A stretch of DNA of 64,000 nucleotides from Devosia sp. Root436 (GTDB lineage: Bacteria; Pseudomonadota; Alphaproteobacteria; Rhizobiales; Devosiaceae). The position numbers and the translations under genes were made by a program. The DNA is taken from positions 133,501-197,500 of the forward strand of contig NZ_LMEM01000012.1 in assembly GCF_001426345.1 (NCBI RefSeq), in the 5' to 3' direction. This document shows positions 54,578 through 63,662 of the stretch, piece by piece. Position 1 is the first letter of the stretch, and each line of letters begins with the position of its first letter. Under the pieces are notes generated by a model. The model was not told the origin of the DNA. It was given only the letters and a program-made list of their open reading frames with translations, and did not search any database.

Positions 54578-55840
54578 CTATTTGGTCTTGGTCTTGCCGG
54601 CGCCCGGTGTCGCGGGCCCCGTCAGCCGCGCCAGATTGTCGGCGGCGAGCTGATAGCCCTGGTCGGCCGCCTGCTGGTAATAGGTGATAGCGGCAGACCG
54701 GTCGGCCGCGACGCCAAGGCCGTTCTCGTAGATATGACCCATATTGTTGAGCGCGATGGGCTGGCCGCTATCAGCCGCCAGCTGCGTCCATTTGAGCGCC
54801 TCGGCATAGTCGACCTCGGTGCCCAGGCCATCGAGATAGAGCAGACCGAGATTGACTGCGGCGCGCATCTCACCGCCTTCGGCGGCCTCGCGGTAAAGCT
54901 CCAGCGCGCGCGCATAGTCCTGCGTCACGCCGCTCCCATCCTCGTAGAGCAGGGCCAGGTTATGCTTGGCCAGCGCCAGGCCCTGGTCGGCGGCCTGCTG
55001 GTAAAGTTCGGCAGCCGCGGTGGCATCGGCCGGGACGCCCACGCCATTTTCGAGCAGGAAGGCCAGATTGTTCTGGCCATACATGTCGCCCTGGTCGGCG
55101 GCGAGCCGGTAGAGTTCGGCCGCCCGCGCCGGGTCGGCCTTCTGGCCCTGTCCATCCTGCAGCAGCTTGCCCAGATTGACCTGGCCGGAGGCGTCGCCCT
55201 GTGCCGCTGCCAGCTCGAACCAGGCGGCAGCGGCCACATAGTCGCGCGGCACGCCCAGCCCTTCCTGATACATCAGCCCCAGGTTGGACTGGCCCTTGCT
55301 CATGCCCTGCTCGGCCGCTGCGCGGTACCAGCGCGCCGCCTGCGTATAATCCTGCGCCAGCCCCTCGCCGAAATCATAGCTCAGCCCCAGGCTGTTCTGC
55401 GCCAGCGCAAACCCGGCCTCGGCGCCCTGTGTCAGCAGCCGCGCCCCGCGCTCCATATCCACCTCGACACCATCGCCGGTGGTGAGCATGTCCCCGAAGA
55501 TGGCCAGCGCCACCACATTGCCGGCCGCGGCCGCTTCCTCGAACAGGGGCACGGCGCTCCCGGTATCGCCGGCGGCGAAATAGGCTCGCGCCAGCCAGCC
55601 CTTGACCTGGCTGGAGCCTGGCTCTTCCGCCAGGGCCCTGGTGCAGGCCGCAATGGCCGTATCGGTATCGATCTCCCAGCTCTCACGGCCGATGCTTTCG
55701 AACCCGGTCTCGAACTGACTCGCCGCAGCGGCTGCACAGGCATCGAAAGCCGGCCCGGCCAGCGCTGCCGAAGCCACAAGGCTTGCCGACGACGCCACTG
55801 CCAGCAGCAGGCCCCGCCGAAAGCGTTTCAATCCGGTCAT
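54578..55840 (-). CDS. secreted Sel1-repeat (SLR) protein
   Basis: A 420-residue exported protein with a signal peptide (to about residue 29). About eight 36-residue Sel1 units follow from about 105, for example NSLGLSYDFGEGLAQDYTQA, LGLMYQEGLGVPRDY and LALLYEDGSGVTQDYARALE. Such solenoids bind other proteins, frequently in envelope signalling or polysaccharide control. The partner is unknown. ATG 55840 follows GGAGGAG at good distance. Confidence 0.87.
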   Translation of the reverse strand: MTGLKRFRRGLLLAVASSASLVASAALAGPAFDACAAAAASQFETGFESIGRESWEIDTDTAIAACTRALAEEPGSSQVKGWLARAYFAAGDTGSAVPLFEEAAAAGNVVALAIFGDMLTTGDGVEVDMERGARLLTQGAEAGFALAQNSLGLSYDFGEGLAQDYTQAARWYRAAAEQGMSKGQSNLGLMYQEGLGVPRDYVAAAAWFELAAAQGDASGQVNLGKLLQDGQGQKADPARAAELYRLAADQGDMYGQNNLAFLLENGVGVPADATAAAELYQQAADQGLALAKHNLALLYEDGSGVTQDYARALELYREAAEGGEMRAAVNLGLLYLDGLGTEVDYAEALKWTQLAADSGQPIALNNMGHIYENGLGVAADRSAAITYYQQAADQGYQLAADNLARLTGPATPGAGKTKTK

Positions 55841-56142
55841 GAACCTGTCTCCTCCGCCCCAGCCGCAGCGCCACTCTATCCGAGCCGGGCCATGGAGCAA
55901 GCGGGCGCCACAGGAACTATCGAGCACGACATTATGACCACGGCAGCGGCGCAGCCGCAGCGTGGCCCTAGTATGGCGCGGCCCGCTAGGGACGTGACAT
56001 ATTAGGACCGCGAAGCGCGCAAGCGCGCTGCGGCCATAGAAGGACGCATTCCATTAGGAATGCGACATTATCTGACATTGACATTCACCTAATCAGATCG
56101 CTTTATGCGGCCAGCAAGCTCCATCCGACCCGTCGCACCACC
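55841..56142. promoter_or_regulatory. 302-base region upstream of bfd with hairpins
   Basis: No gene seen. Contains a perfect inverted repeat at 56045-56064 (CGCATTCC, ATTA, GGAATGCG) and a GCGCGC-AA-GCGCGC hairpin near 56015-56030, then AT-rich TCTGACATTGACATTCACCT. No definite Irr or RirA box was recognised. The palindrome is a candidate regulatory site for iron control of bfd-bfr. Confidence 0.5.
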
Positions 56143-56454
56143 ATGCTCGTCTGCCAGTGCAACATGATTACCAGCAAGGAGATCGAGGATATCGTCCTCG
56201 ACTTGCTCCGCGCCGATCCGTGGCAGCTGGTGGTTCCGGCCAAGGTCTATTCCGAGCTCAGCCGCCGCGCCAAATGCGGCGGCTGCGTGCCGAATGTGGT
56301 GGACATTATCGTCCGCGTCACCGAAAACTACCACTCGCAGCAAGCCCAACAGTCAGGCGACGTCCTCTCGCTTCCGACCGGGCTCGAAAAGCTCAAGCAG
56401 CAACGGAGTGGAGTACGTCGTGAAAGGCGAAGCACAAGTCATCGAGCGGCTTAA
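56143..56454 (+). CDS. bfd: bacterioferritin-associated ferredoxin
   Basis: A 103-residue protein whose first 65 residues form the 2Fe-2S domain: [18 protein letters not shown] gives CxC and [16 protein letters not shown] gives CxxC, the four cluster Cys of Bfd. It supplies electrons that release iron from bacterioferritin. The last 35 codons overlap the start of bfr in another frame, hence the polar tail ([18 protein letters not shown]). Confidence 0.9.
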   Translation: MLVCQCNMITSKEIEDIVLDLLRADPWQLVVPAKVYSELSRRAKCGGCVPNVVDIIVRVTENYHSQQAQQSGDVLSLPTGLEKLKQQRSGVRRERRSTSHRAA

Positions 56455-56905
56455 CGAAGCCCTCTTCCTCGAACTCGGTGCGGTCAATCAGTATTGGGTC
56501 CATTTTCGTCTTCTCGACGATTGGGGCTACAAGAAGCTGGCTTCCAAGGAACGCGCTGAATCCATTGAAGAAATGCACCATGCCGATCGGCTGATCGAGC
56601 GCATCATCTTTCTCGAAGGCCATCCCAACCTGCAGCGCGTCGCGCCGTTGCGAATCGGCCAGACCATCAAGGAAGTGCTCGAAGCCGATCTCGCCGGCGA
56701 ATACGACGCCCGCGCCGCCTACAAGGCCAGCCGCGAGCTGTGCGAACAGCTGGGCGACTACGTTTCCAAGAACCTGTTCGAGGCCCTCCTGACCGACGAG
56801 GAAGGCCATATCGACTTCCTCGAAACCCAGCTCGAACTGCTCGACAAGATCGGCGTCGAGAAATACGGCCAGCTCAATTCGGCGTCCGCCGACGAAGCCG
56901 AATAA
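56420..56905 (+). CDS. bfr: bacterioferritin
   Basis: A 161-residue ferritin. Ferroxidase residues are at their usual places: Glu in [11 protein letters not shown], Glu and His in EEMHHADRL, Glu in GEYDARAAY, and Glu/His in [10 protein letters not shown]; the heme ligand Met is the M of EEMHHAD. It stores iron as a 24-mer with heme between dimers. GTG 56420 follows a GGAG at six bases and overlaps the bfd tail by 35 bases. A terminator follows. Confidence 0.95.
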   Translation: MKGEAQVIERLNEALFLELGAVNQYWVHFRLLDDWGYKKLASKERAESIEEMHHADRLIERIIFLEGHPNLQRVAPLRIGQTIKEVLEADLAGEYDARAAYKASRELCEQLGDYVSKNLFEALLTDEEGHIDFLETQLELLDKIGVEKYGQLNSASADEAE

Positions 56906-56921
56906 ACCGAAGCCATGTTCC

Positions 56922-56955
56922 AGCCGCCCGGCACCTCCGGGCGGCTTTGTCTTGT
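56922..56955 (+). terminator. intrinsic terminator of bfd-bfr
   Basis: Arms AGCCGCCCGG and CCGGGCGGCT separated by a five-base loop, followed by TTGTCTTGT, directly after bfr. Confidence 0.8.
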
Positions 56956-56974
56956 CCAGCCGACGGAGACTCCC

Positions 56975-57385
56975 ATGACCTGGCATACCGGCCGCCTCAT
57001 CGACCATGTGCACCTGCGCGCCCGGAATTACCTGGCCACGCGCTATTTCTACGAAAAGGTGTTCGCCGTGCTCGGCGTCAGGATCGAGCATGCCGGCGAA
57101 GGCTGGTTCCAGGTCGATGAACTCTTCGTTGATGCCGCCGATGCCCGCACGGGGCCGACCCACATCCACCTGGCCTTCCAGGCCAGGGACCGCGAAATGG
57201 TCGATGCCTTCCACAAGGCCGCCCTCGCCGCCGGCGGCAAGGACAATGGCCGGCCCGGCGAGCGCCACTATCACCCCGGCTATTACGGCGCCTTCGTGCT
57301 CGATCCCGATGGCAACAATATCGAGGCCGTGTTCCACGGCCCGGTCCGGCGCTCCGCTGACTCGGTCGAGTTCGATCCCGCCTGA
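56975..57385 (+). CDS. VOC-superfamily (glyoxalase/bleomycin-resistance type) protein
   Basis: A 136-residue protein. HTGRLIDHVHLRARNYLATRYFYEKVF and HPGYYGAFVLDPDGNNIEAVFHG show the two beta-alpha-beta-beta-beta modules and metal-ligand positions (His near the start, Glu near the end). Specific activity not predictable. ATG 56975 follows GGAG. It converges with no gap on the next gene. Confidence 0.82.
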   Translation: MTWHTGRLIDHVHLRARNYLATRYFYEKVFAVLGVRIEHAGEGWFQVDELFVDAADARTGPTHIHLAFQARDREMVDAFHKAALAAGGKDNGRPGERHYHPGYYGAFVLDPDGNNIEAVFHGPVRRSADSVEFDPA

Positions 57386-57997
57386 TCAATCCGGCCAGGG
57401 CACAACCGTCAGCTCCGGCCACACTGCCTTGGCCCGCGCCGCCTTGGCGGTATGGGTAGCGGCATTGTCGAGCGCGGGATTGGGCGTGATGCGGAACGAG
57501 AAAATATCGTCGAGGCCGAACGGCGCGAAGATGCCCAGCTGCCCATCCGCTTCCAGCCGTACCGCTACGGCATGGGTGCGCGAAGCAAAATAGCTCAGCA
57601 TATCCACGCTGGATCTCAGTTGAGGATAGGGCGTGCCGAACTTCTGCGGAAACCAGATATGGACCCGCGCCTGATTGCGCAACTCGACCGGGATCGGCAC
57701 ATCCGCAAACTGTTCAGCCGCCCGCTGGATGGCCGCATCCTCTGCCTCATAGGACAGGTCGCTGTCATCGAAATAGACGACATCGGCATCCTTGATGCCG
57801 GTCAGCGGCGCCCGCTCGGTCAAGACGTTCCAGACACTATTGTAGATGGCTCCCGAGCCCAGCAGCATATCGGGCAGCGCCAGCGCCTGCATGCCGCGCA
57901 GCACATCCATCAGCAGTGGCGAGTTGCGGATAATCGCTTCAAGCGCGTCCTGCTGGGCCTGCGCAGATGCGCCGGAGAATCGGAGATGGTCTGCCAT
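57386..57997 (-). CDS. nucleotidyltransferase-like protein (PF06042 type)
   Basis: A 203-residue protein. LALPDMLLGSGAIYNSVWNVL and GIKDADVVYFDDSDLSYEAE have the DxD-like acidic strand of the family, and DDIFSFRITPNP lies near its end. Members are common and uncharacterised; catalytic residues for nucleotide transfer look only partly kept. No operon context. Confidence 0.75.
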   Translation of the reverse strand: MADHLRFSGASAQAQQDALEAIIRNSPLLMDVLRGMQALALPDMLLGSGAIYNSVWNVLTERAPLTGIKDADVVYFDDSDLSYEAEDAAIQRAAEQFADVPIPVELRNQARVHIWFPQKFGTPYPQLRSSVDMLSYFASRTHAVAVRLEADGQLGIFAPFGLDDIFSFRITPNPALDNAATHTAKAARAKAVWPELTVVPWPD

Positions 57998-58052
57998 CGC
58001 AGAAAGCTAGCGCAGCATACGGCCCTGTCCAGCCACCACGGATCCGGAGCTT

Positions 58053-59051
58053 CTAGTTCTCGATCGGCTGGAACATCGCGTTGAGCTGATCGACGATCTG
58101 CTCCATCGGCGCGATGGAATCAGGCAGTTGCTCGGGCGGATCGGGCGCCACCGCCACATAGGGTACGCCGCTCGGGAAAGCCCCGAACATCTGGAAAAAC
58201 GCCACCATGTCGTCGAGAACAGGCATGCGCCAGCGCCACAGGGCGCCCATGGCGATAACCGGCTCCATATGCCCGAAACCCTCGTAATAGCGCGTGGTGA
58301 CCCAGACGCCGCTATCCTTGAGCTTCTGGCCGAAACGCTCGGTATTCTGCATCCGCACGATCGGGTCGGTCGTGCCGGTCGCCAGATACATCGGCGGCGT
58401 TTCCGGCGTCACCAGGTTGATCGGCTGCGTACCCTGCGGATTGGGCGCGGCGCCAAAGGCATTCTGCACCTCGCCATATTCGAAGGGGTAGAAATCATAG
58501 GGTCCCGACAGAGCCGCCACGCCCAGGATAGGCATGGTCACCCCGTATTCCCGCAGGAAGGACGGGTCCATCGCCAGCATCACCGCATTGTAGGCGCCGG
58601 CCGAATGACCGGCGAGGAACAGCCGATTCGGATCGCCGCCATAGGAGGCGATATTGTCCTGCACCCAGCGCAGCGCATTGGCGCTGTCTTCAAGAAAGCC
58701 CGGATAAGTCACCTCAGGCACCAGGCGATAGTCGGCGATGACGGTGACGAAGCCCCGCGACGCTAGGGCCCGGCCGACAAACTGGTAGTCGCTGCGCTCG
58801 CCGCGGTTCCAGCCGCCGCCATAGATGAAGAACACCACCGGCGCCGAGTTGCCCCGCGTCTCGGGGGCGTAGACATCGAGCTTGTGCCGCGGCCCATCGG
58901 CATAGGCCACGCCGTCGCCGGCCTTGACCGTGCCGCCATCCATCGATGCCGGCAGGTTGAAGGGGTCCATGACCGACAGCGCAAAGGCCTGGGCCGGCAG
59001 GACAAATAGCAGGAAAAGCACCGCCAGGGCGCGACGAAACGGCATGATCAT
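58053..59051 (-). CDS. secreted alpha/beta-hydrolase, HSL-like
   Basis: A 332-residue protein with a signal peptide (MPFRRALAVLFLLFVLPAQAFA). FFIYGGGWNRGERSDY is the oxyanion GGGW motif with Tyr instead of the usual His, FLAGHSAGAYNAVM the nucleophile, GTTDPIV the acid and YEGFGHMEPV the His. It should cleave short-chain esters in periplasm. Two ATG (59051, 59045) are possible. Confidence 0.83.
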   Translation of the reverse strand: MIMPFRRALAVLFLLFVLPAQAFALSVMDPFNLPASMDGGTVKAGDGVAYADGPRHKLDVYAPETRGNSAPVVFFIYGGGWNRGERSDYQFVGRALASRGFVTVIADYRLVPEVTYPGFLEDSANALRWVQDNIASYGGDPNRLFLAGHSAGAYNAVMLAMDPSFLREYGVTMPILGVAALSGPYDFYPFEYGEVQNAFGAAPNPQGTQPINLVTPETPPMYLATGTTDPIVRMQNTERFGQKLKDSGVWVTTRYYEGFGHMEPVIAMGALWRWRMPVLDDMVAFFQMFGAFPSGVPYVAVAPDPPEQLPDSIAPMEQIVDQLNAMFQPIEN

Positions 59052-59219
59052 TGGCTACCAGAGCGTTTGGGAGACCGCCCGCATAGGCGGCAAAACCGGG
59101 GATTTTGTGGCAGCGCGCCGGCGCCCGAAATGGGCGAGGGCAGGCGCCTCGAACAATCGGAGACCAGCCTGCCCTCTACTTAAGCGCGCTAACTTTGGGC
59201 CGAATTTGTTAACAGACTG

Positions 59220-60437
59220 TTAACGTTTGAGCGCCTCCAGGAGCCTCCCGGAGATGTGACCATCGGCCGGCAAACCGGCCCGTGTCTGCCAGGCGATCAC
59301 CGCCGCGCGCGTGCGTGGCCCCACCACGCCATCGGGCGAACCGGCATCAAACCCCGCCCTGCCGAGCAGCGTCTGCAGCTCGGCCCGTTGCGCCTTGGTC
59401 AGCGCATAGTCACCCGCCGGCCATGGCGTGGCGAAGTCGCCGCCGCCGATGATGCGATCGGCCAGGTGTCCCACCGCCAGGGCGTAGCTGTCCGAATTGT
59501 TATAGCGCTTGATCACATCGAAATTGGGCAGCAGCAGAAAGGCCGGGCCATTGGCGCCGGCCGGCATGTACAGGCGCCCCACATCATCGGGCCGCGGAAA
59601 GGCCCGGCCCGATACGCGCTTTATGCCCATGGCCTGCCACTGGCTCAGCGGCGCCTTCTCGATCTGCCGCGCCGCGGCGAAATCGAACCCGCTGGGGAGC
59701 TTGATCTCATAGCCCCAGGTCTCTCCCGGACGCCAGCCGAAGCTGTCGAGATAGTTGGCGGTCGAGCCCAGCGCATCCTGCACCGAATTCCAGATATCCT
59801 TGCGCCCGTCGCCATTGTAATCGACTGCATAGCGCATGAAGCTGGACGGCATGAACTGGGTATGCCCCATGGCGCCGGCCCATGAGCCCGTCATGTTACG
59901 GGCGCTTACATGCCCGTCCGAGACGATGCGCAGGGCGGTCAGCAGCTCATCGCGGAAATAGTCGGGGCGATAGCCGCCCTCGGTCAGCGTCGCCAGCGCG
60001 TGGATAGTGTTCTCGCCACCCATGAAGCCGCCGAAATTGGTTTCCATACCCCAGATGGCCAGCACGATTTCCGGCTGCACGCCCCAGCGCTGCTCGCTTC
60101 CGGTCAGCGTCTGGTTCCATTCGGCGCGCATGGCCTTGCCCTTCTGCGCCTGCGCTGCCGTCACCCGCTTGTCGAGATATTGCTGCACGGTCTGGGAAAA
60201 CTCCGGCTGTTTCTGGGTCAGCTCCATGATCTTGGGAATGTAATTGTAGCCCGAAAAGGCCGCCTCGAAGGCCGCCCGGCTGACGCCGCGCGCCTCGGCC
60301 TGCGGCCACAGCCGCCGCACGAAATCGGCGCTGTTGGCCAGGGCCGGCGCGACCAGGGAAAAGCTCAGCGCGGCAGCAATCGCCAGCGCTGGAAGGCGAC
60401 GAAAAGGGGCAAAAGTCCTGCCATTCGACAGCAACAT
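59220..60437 (-). CDS. lytic murein transglycosylase, MltB-like, with peptidoglycan-binding domain
   Basis: A 405-residue exported enzyme. After the signal peptide, the SLT_2 domain has VLAIWGMETNFGGFMGG (catalytic Glu) and TGSWAGAMGHTQFMPSSF, and the chain ends in a PG_binding_1 domain (LQTLLGRAGFDAGSPDGVVGPRTRAAVIAWQ). It cleaves peptidoglycan with anhydro-product formation. ATG 60437 follows GAGG at 8 bases. Confidence 0.9.
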   Translation of the reverse strand: MLLSNGRTFAPFRRLPALAIAAALSFSLVAPALANSADFVRRLWPQAEARGVSRAAFEAAFSGYNYIPKIMELTQKQPEFSQTVQQYLDKRVTAAQAQKGKAMRAEWNQTLTGSEQRWGVQPEIVLAIWGMETNFGGFMGGENTIHALATLTEGGYRPDYFRDELLTALRIVSDGHVSARNMTGSWAGAMGHTQFMPSSFMRYAVDYNGDGRKDIWNSVQDALGSTANYLDSFGWRPGETWGYEIKLPSGFDFAAARQIEKAPLSQWQAMGIKRVSGRAFPRPDDVGRLYMPAGANGPAFLLLPNFDVIKRYNNSDSYALAVGHLADRIIGGGDFATPWPAGDYALTKAQRAELQTLLGRAGFDAGSPDGVVGPRTRAAVIAWQTRAGLPADGHISGRLLEALKR

Positions 60438-60770
60438 GACGGGCCTCGTGATACGCAAAGACAAGAAGTCACGACTGCGCCACCTGTGCCGCAACTGGCG
60501 CGTATCACTATTTTAACCCACCAAATTAAGATCGGCTTAAGGCAAACCACCCCGCCGATCACGAATGGTTCAGCTCAGGAGGCAGGGCCATCGCATATGG
60601 AGTGGAGCCGAAGTCACCTCTCCCCTGAGGGGAGAGGTCGACCCGCAGGGTCGGGTGAGGGGTTCAGCACCCGCGTCTAGCGCTGTGCCATTCACCAGCC
60701 CTGAACCCCTCACCCCACCCTCTCCCCTCAGGGGAGAGGGAGCCAACGCCCGGTGGACTGCTGCCTTCTC
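60438..60770. repeat. intergenic region with composite inverted repeat
   Basis: No gene. Two copies of the CTCTCCCCT/AGGGGAGAG palindrome (60616-60638 and 60718-60740, 11-base arms) are themselves flanked in opposite orientation by GGGTGAGGGGTTCAG (from 60653) and its complement (60700-60714), giving a composite of about 125 bases. Family member of 2389-2528. Confidence 0.8.
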
Positions 60771-62909
60771 TCAGGGGAGAAGGGACGTGCCGCCCTTGCC
60801 GGGCACATAGGACACGCGCGGCGTCGGCGTCTGGATGCCGCGCTCGTCGAACAGCCGCATCACCAGCTCGCTATAGAGCCGCCCGGCACCCCATTGCTTG
60901 CCCGCCAGCGTCTTGATGCGCGCCCGCAGGCTCATCGAGGCCGGCGTGATGGCGATTAGCCCCTGCAGATCCAGGTCGTCGAGGATCACATCCTTGTGCT
61001 CGGTCTCCATCACCCCGGCAAAGGCATCGCGCATGGCCTGCTTGACCTCTTCGATATCGCTGTCGCGCGACACTTCGAACTCGGCCACGTAGAACGAGAA
61101 GCCGCGCACCATGTTGCTGACCTGGTCGACCGAGGAAAACGGGATCAGATGCACGGTGCCGCTCATGTCCCTGATAGTCACCGAACGGATGGTGAGCTTT
61201 TCCACCACGCCCGACGTGGTGCCCACGGCGACCACGTCGCCCTCGTTCATCACATTCTCGAACTGGATGAAGATGCCGGTGATGATGTCCTGCACCAGCT
61301 TCTGTGCCCCGAAGCCGATGGCGAGGCCCACCACGCCGGCGCCCGCCAGGAGCGGTGCGATATTGACCCCGACCTGGGCCAGCGCCAGCATCAGCCCGAA
61401 CACCACGAGCGCGATGGTGAAGGCGTTCTTGAACAGGTTCAGCAGCGTTTTCTCGCGCGCCGTCGGCACCTTGCCGATGCTGGTATTGAGCCGGTATTCG
61501 ACCCACGACGCCACCACCACATGCAGCACCACGCAGACGAGGATGATCAGCGCCGCCGAGATGACCGAGCCGGCAACCTGTTGCCCGCCCTCGCTGCCGA
61601 TCCAGCCGACAAAGTCGAACAGCGCCCAGGCCTGTGCGATGGCCAGCAGCACGCCCAGGATCACCACCCAGCGCACCACCTGCATCACCGTAGGCACGAA
61701 GGCCTGCAGCCGCGCCTCGAGCAGCGGCAGCCGCGCCTTGATGTCGTCGGGCAGGCGCAGGCCGGCGCGGACGAAGCGGGAAATGAACCCGACAATGACG
61801 ACGCCGACCAGGATGGCCACCAGCGACTGCAGGGTGGCCCCGAGCATGAAGGGTAGCGCCTGTTCCGGATTGGCGAACCAGACCACCAGCAGCGTCACCA
61901 GATAGATGATCGCCACCACATGCCACCAGCTGCCGAGCAGGATCAGCAGTTGGCCGGTGCCGTCATTGCCGCGCCGCGCCGAGATGCCGGTCAGCCAGGT
62001 CCGCACATCGTCCTTGTTCTGCAGCACGATGACGATGCCGATGGTGACCGCCGTCGCCATCACCAAGACCTGCACCGCTGCCGCGGCGCCCGCCGACAGG
62101 TTGGCCGCCAGCAGGGGCGTGACGAACAGGAATGTATAGCCAAGTAGCGAGATGATGCGCGCCACCCAGAACGACCAATAGGCCGCATTGTCGTCGCCCA
62201 CCCTGACCAGCCGCAGCGCTTCGAAGCGCGGCGACAGGATCGCCCGTGCCGCCAGCTTGCTGAGCTCCACCAGCAGGAACGCATTGAGCAGCAGCGACTG
62301 GTTGATGCCCATCCGGCCGGTCGCGCCGCCCACCAATACGAGGGCCACTGCATAGCCGATGGCCCAGGCGATCAGCACCGAGCTGAAATCGACCAATGCC
62401 GCCGCCAGCGTCCCCACGATGCGCGACACCCAGCCATGTCCGCCGACCCGCCGCGCAATGACGCCCTGCGCCCACAGCACGACGATCCGCAATGCCAGGA
62501 AGCTGCCGAACAGTCCCGCCGCCACCAGTACCACCCCGATCGCCACGTTGCGGAAGGCTTCGAGATCGGCATCGAGCGTGCCGCTCAGCCCCTGCTGCAG
62601 GTCGCCGAAAACCTGCCCCAGCGAGCGCAAGGTCGCCGACGTCCCCTCGGCCGCCGCCTTGGTATATTCGGCCAGTTGCCTGACAATGCTGAGATCGGGC
62701 GGCGCCTCTGCCGGGGCCGGGGTCTCTGTCCCGGTCTGCTTCAGTCGTTCGAGCAGGGCCGCCCGCGTCTCATCATTCTCGATGATGCGGATCAGCTCGT
62801 CGATTGCGGGGTCACTGCTCGCCGCTGGCGCCGGGATCACCCCGGGAACCTGCGCCATGGCGGCGACCGGGGAGAGCACGAACAGCAGCAACAGGAGCAG
62901 ATGGCGCAT
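60771..62909 (-). CDS. MscS-family mechanosensitive channel, long YbiO-like form
   Basis: A 712-residue protein with a signal peptide, a periplasmic segment, and about ten or eleven TM segments. The MscS core is near the C-terminus: LLAGAGVVGLAIGFGAQKLVQDIITGIFIQFENVMNEGDVVAVG in pieces (TM3 pore with its Gly/Ala pattern), followed by the beta domain (VEKLTIRSVTIRDMSGTVHLIPFSSV). It would open under hypo-osmotic stress. ATG at 62909 begins the signal peptide. Confidence 0.9.
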   Translation of the reverse strand: MRHLLLLLLFVLSPVAAMAQVPGVIPAPAASSDPAIDELIRIIENDETRAALLERLKQTGTETPAPAEAPPDLSIVRQLAEYTKAAAEGTSATLRSLGQVFGDLQQGLSGTLDADLEAFRNVAIGVVLVAAGLFGSFLALRIVVLWAQGVIARRVGGHGWVSRIVGTLAAALVDFSSVLIAWAIGYAVALVLVGGATGRMGINQSLLLNAFLLVELSKLAARAILSPRFEALRLVRVGDDNAAYWSFWVARIISLLGYTFLFVTPLLAANLSAGAAAAVQVLVMATAVTIGIVIVLQNKDDVRTWLTGISARRGNDGTGQLLILLGSWWHVVAIIYLVTLLVVWFANPEQALPFMLGATLQSLVAILVGVVIVGFISRFVRAGLRLPDDIKARLPLLEARLQAFVPTVMQVVRWVVILGVLLAIAQAWALFDFVGWIGSEGGQQVAGSVISAALIILVCVVLHVVVASWVEYRLNTSIGKVPTAREKTLLNLFKNAFTIALVVFGLMLALAQVGVNIAPLLAGAGVVGLAIGFGAQKLVQDIITGIFIQFENVMNEGDVVAVGTTSGVVEKLTIRSVTIRDMSGTVHLIPFSSVDQVSNMVRGFSFYVAEFEVSRDSDIEEVKQAMRDAFAGVMETEHKDVILDDLDLQGLIAITPASMSLRARIKTLAGKQWGAGRLYSELVMRLFDERGIQTPTPRVSYVPGKGGTSLLP

Positions 62910-63346
62910 GAGAAAATCCGTCGAATTCGGCAGGAACAGAGATCGGCGCGGGCGGCACGGTTACGTGCCTGTCCAATGTGGATACGCTGAGGCGGCAGGA
63001 AGGTTCAACCGTCCCGGCGCGCAACATGGTTTTGAGTGGAGCACGAAATGCCCCGACAGGACATGCCCGCGCCGTTCGGGGCGCGCTCGCCCATGCTTGG
63101 ATAAGCGTGGAACCAACCCCTCGTCCGCCCGAAGCTTGCCTTCGGGCGCTACGCGACCCGGAGGGGCACCTTCTCCCGCAAGGGGAGAAGGGGACTGCCC
63201 AGGCGCCGTGCCTGAGGTGGACACTTCGCCTCATTGCGGCCGGCCCCGCATATCCAAGGCCAAACATCCCCCACCCTTGATCCCTCCCCGCAAGGGGGAG
63301 GGAGACGACTGCAACGTCGCCGCAAGCGTCCAAAGCCAAAAAAGCG
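62910..63346. repeat. intergenic region with palindromic repeats before the rRNA operon end
   Basis: No gene. Contains CCTTCTCCCGCAAGGGGAGA near 63170 with GAAGCTTGCCTTCGGGCG upstream, and CCCTCCCCGCAAGGGGGAGG near 63284-63303. These belong to the same repeat family as in other gaps. Confidence 0.65.
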
Positions 63347-63375
63347 AAAAACCCCTCACCGTTTCCGGTGAGGGG
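63340..63375 (-). terminator. intrinsic terminator of the rRNA operon
   Basis: On the minus strand CCCCTCACCG, loop GAAA, CGGTGAGGGG, then TTTTTCGCTTTTTT. It lies about 45 bases after the 5S 3' end. Confidence 0.9.
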
Positions 63376-63421
63376 TTTGCAATTTCGTTTCGACATCTAA
63401 AGAGATCATACGTTTTTGGCA

Positions 63422-63540
63422 GACCTTGCAGCGACCTACTCTCCCAAGCCTTGAGACTTAGTACCATTGGCGCAGAGGAATTTGACGGTCGAGTTCGGGA
63501 TGGGATCGGGTCTTGGGCTCCTCGCAAAAACCACAAGGTC
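63422..63540 (-). rRNA. rrf: 5S rRNA
   Basis: About 119 bases whose ends GACCTTG and CAAGGTC pair; contains CCCGATCCCATCCCGAACTC and GGGAGAGTAGGTCGCTGC, the conserved loops of bacterial 5S. Transcribed on minus, about 120 bases after 23S. Confidence 0.95.
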
Positions 63541-63579
63541 AGCGAAAAACGTATGAGTGAATTCTGGTTTTGTTATTCG

Positions 63580-63610
63580 GACATTACTTTCCCATGCAAG
63601 AAGTAATGTC
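63580..63610 (-). other. 23S-5S spacer stem-loop
   Basis: Perfect 10-base arms GACATTACTT and AAGTAATGTC with an 11-base loop in the 23S-5S spacer, a plausible RNase processing stem. Confidence 0.6.
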
Positions 63611-63662
63611 TGGTGTATTTCTGAACCGATCGTATTTCACAGTCTATGCGGACATAGATTAA

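Noticed and set aside
56030..56142. Irr, Fur or RirA box upstream of bfd
   Set aside because: No convincing match to the consensus sites I know; only an unassigned palindrome was retained.
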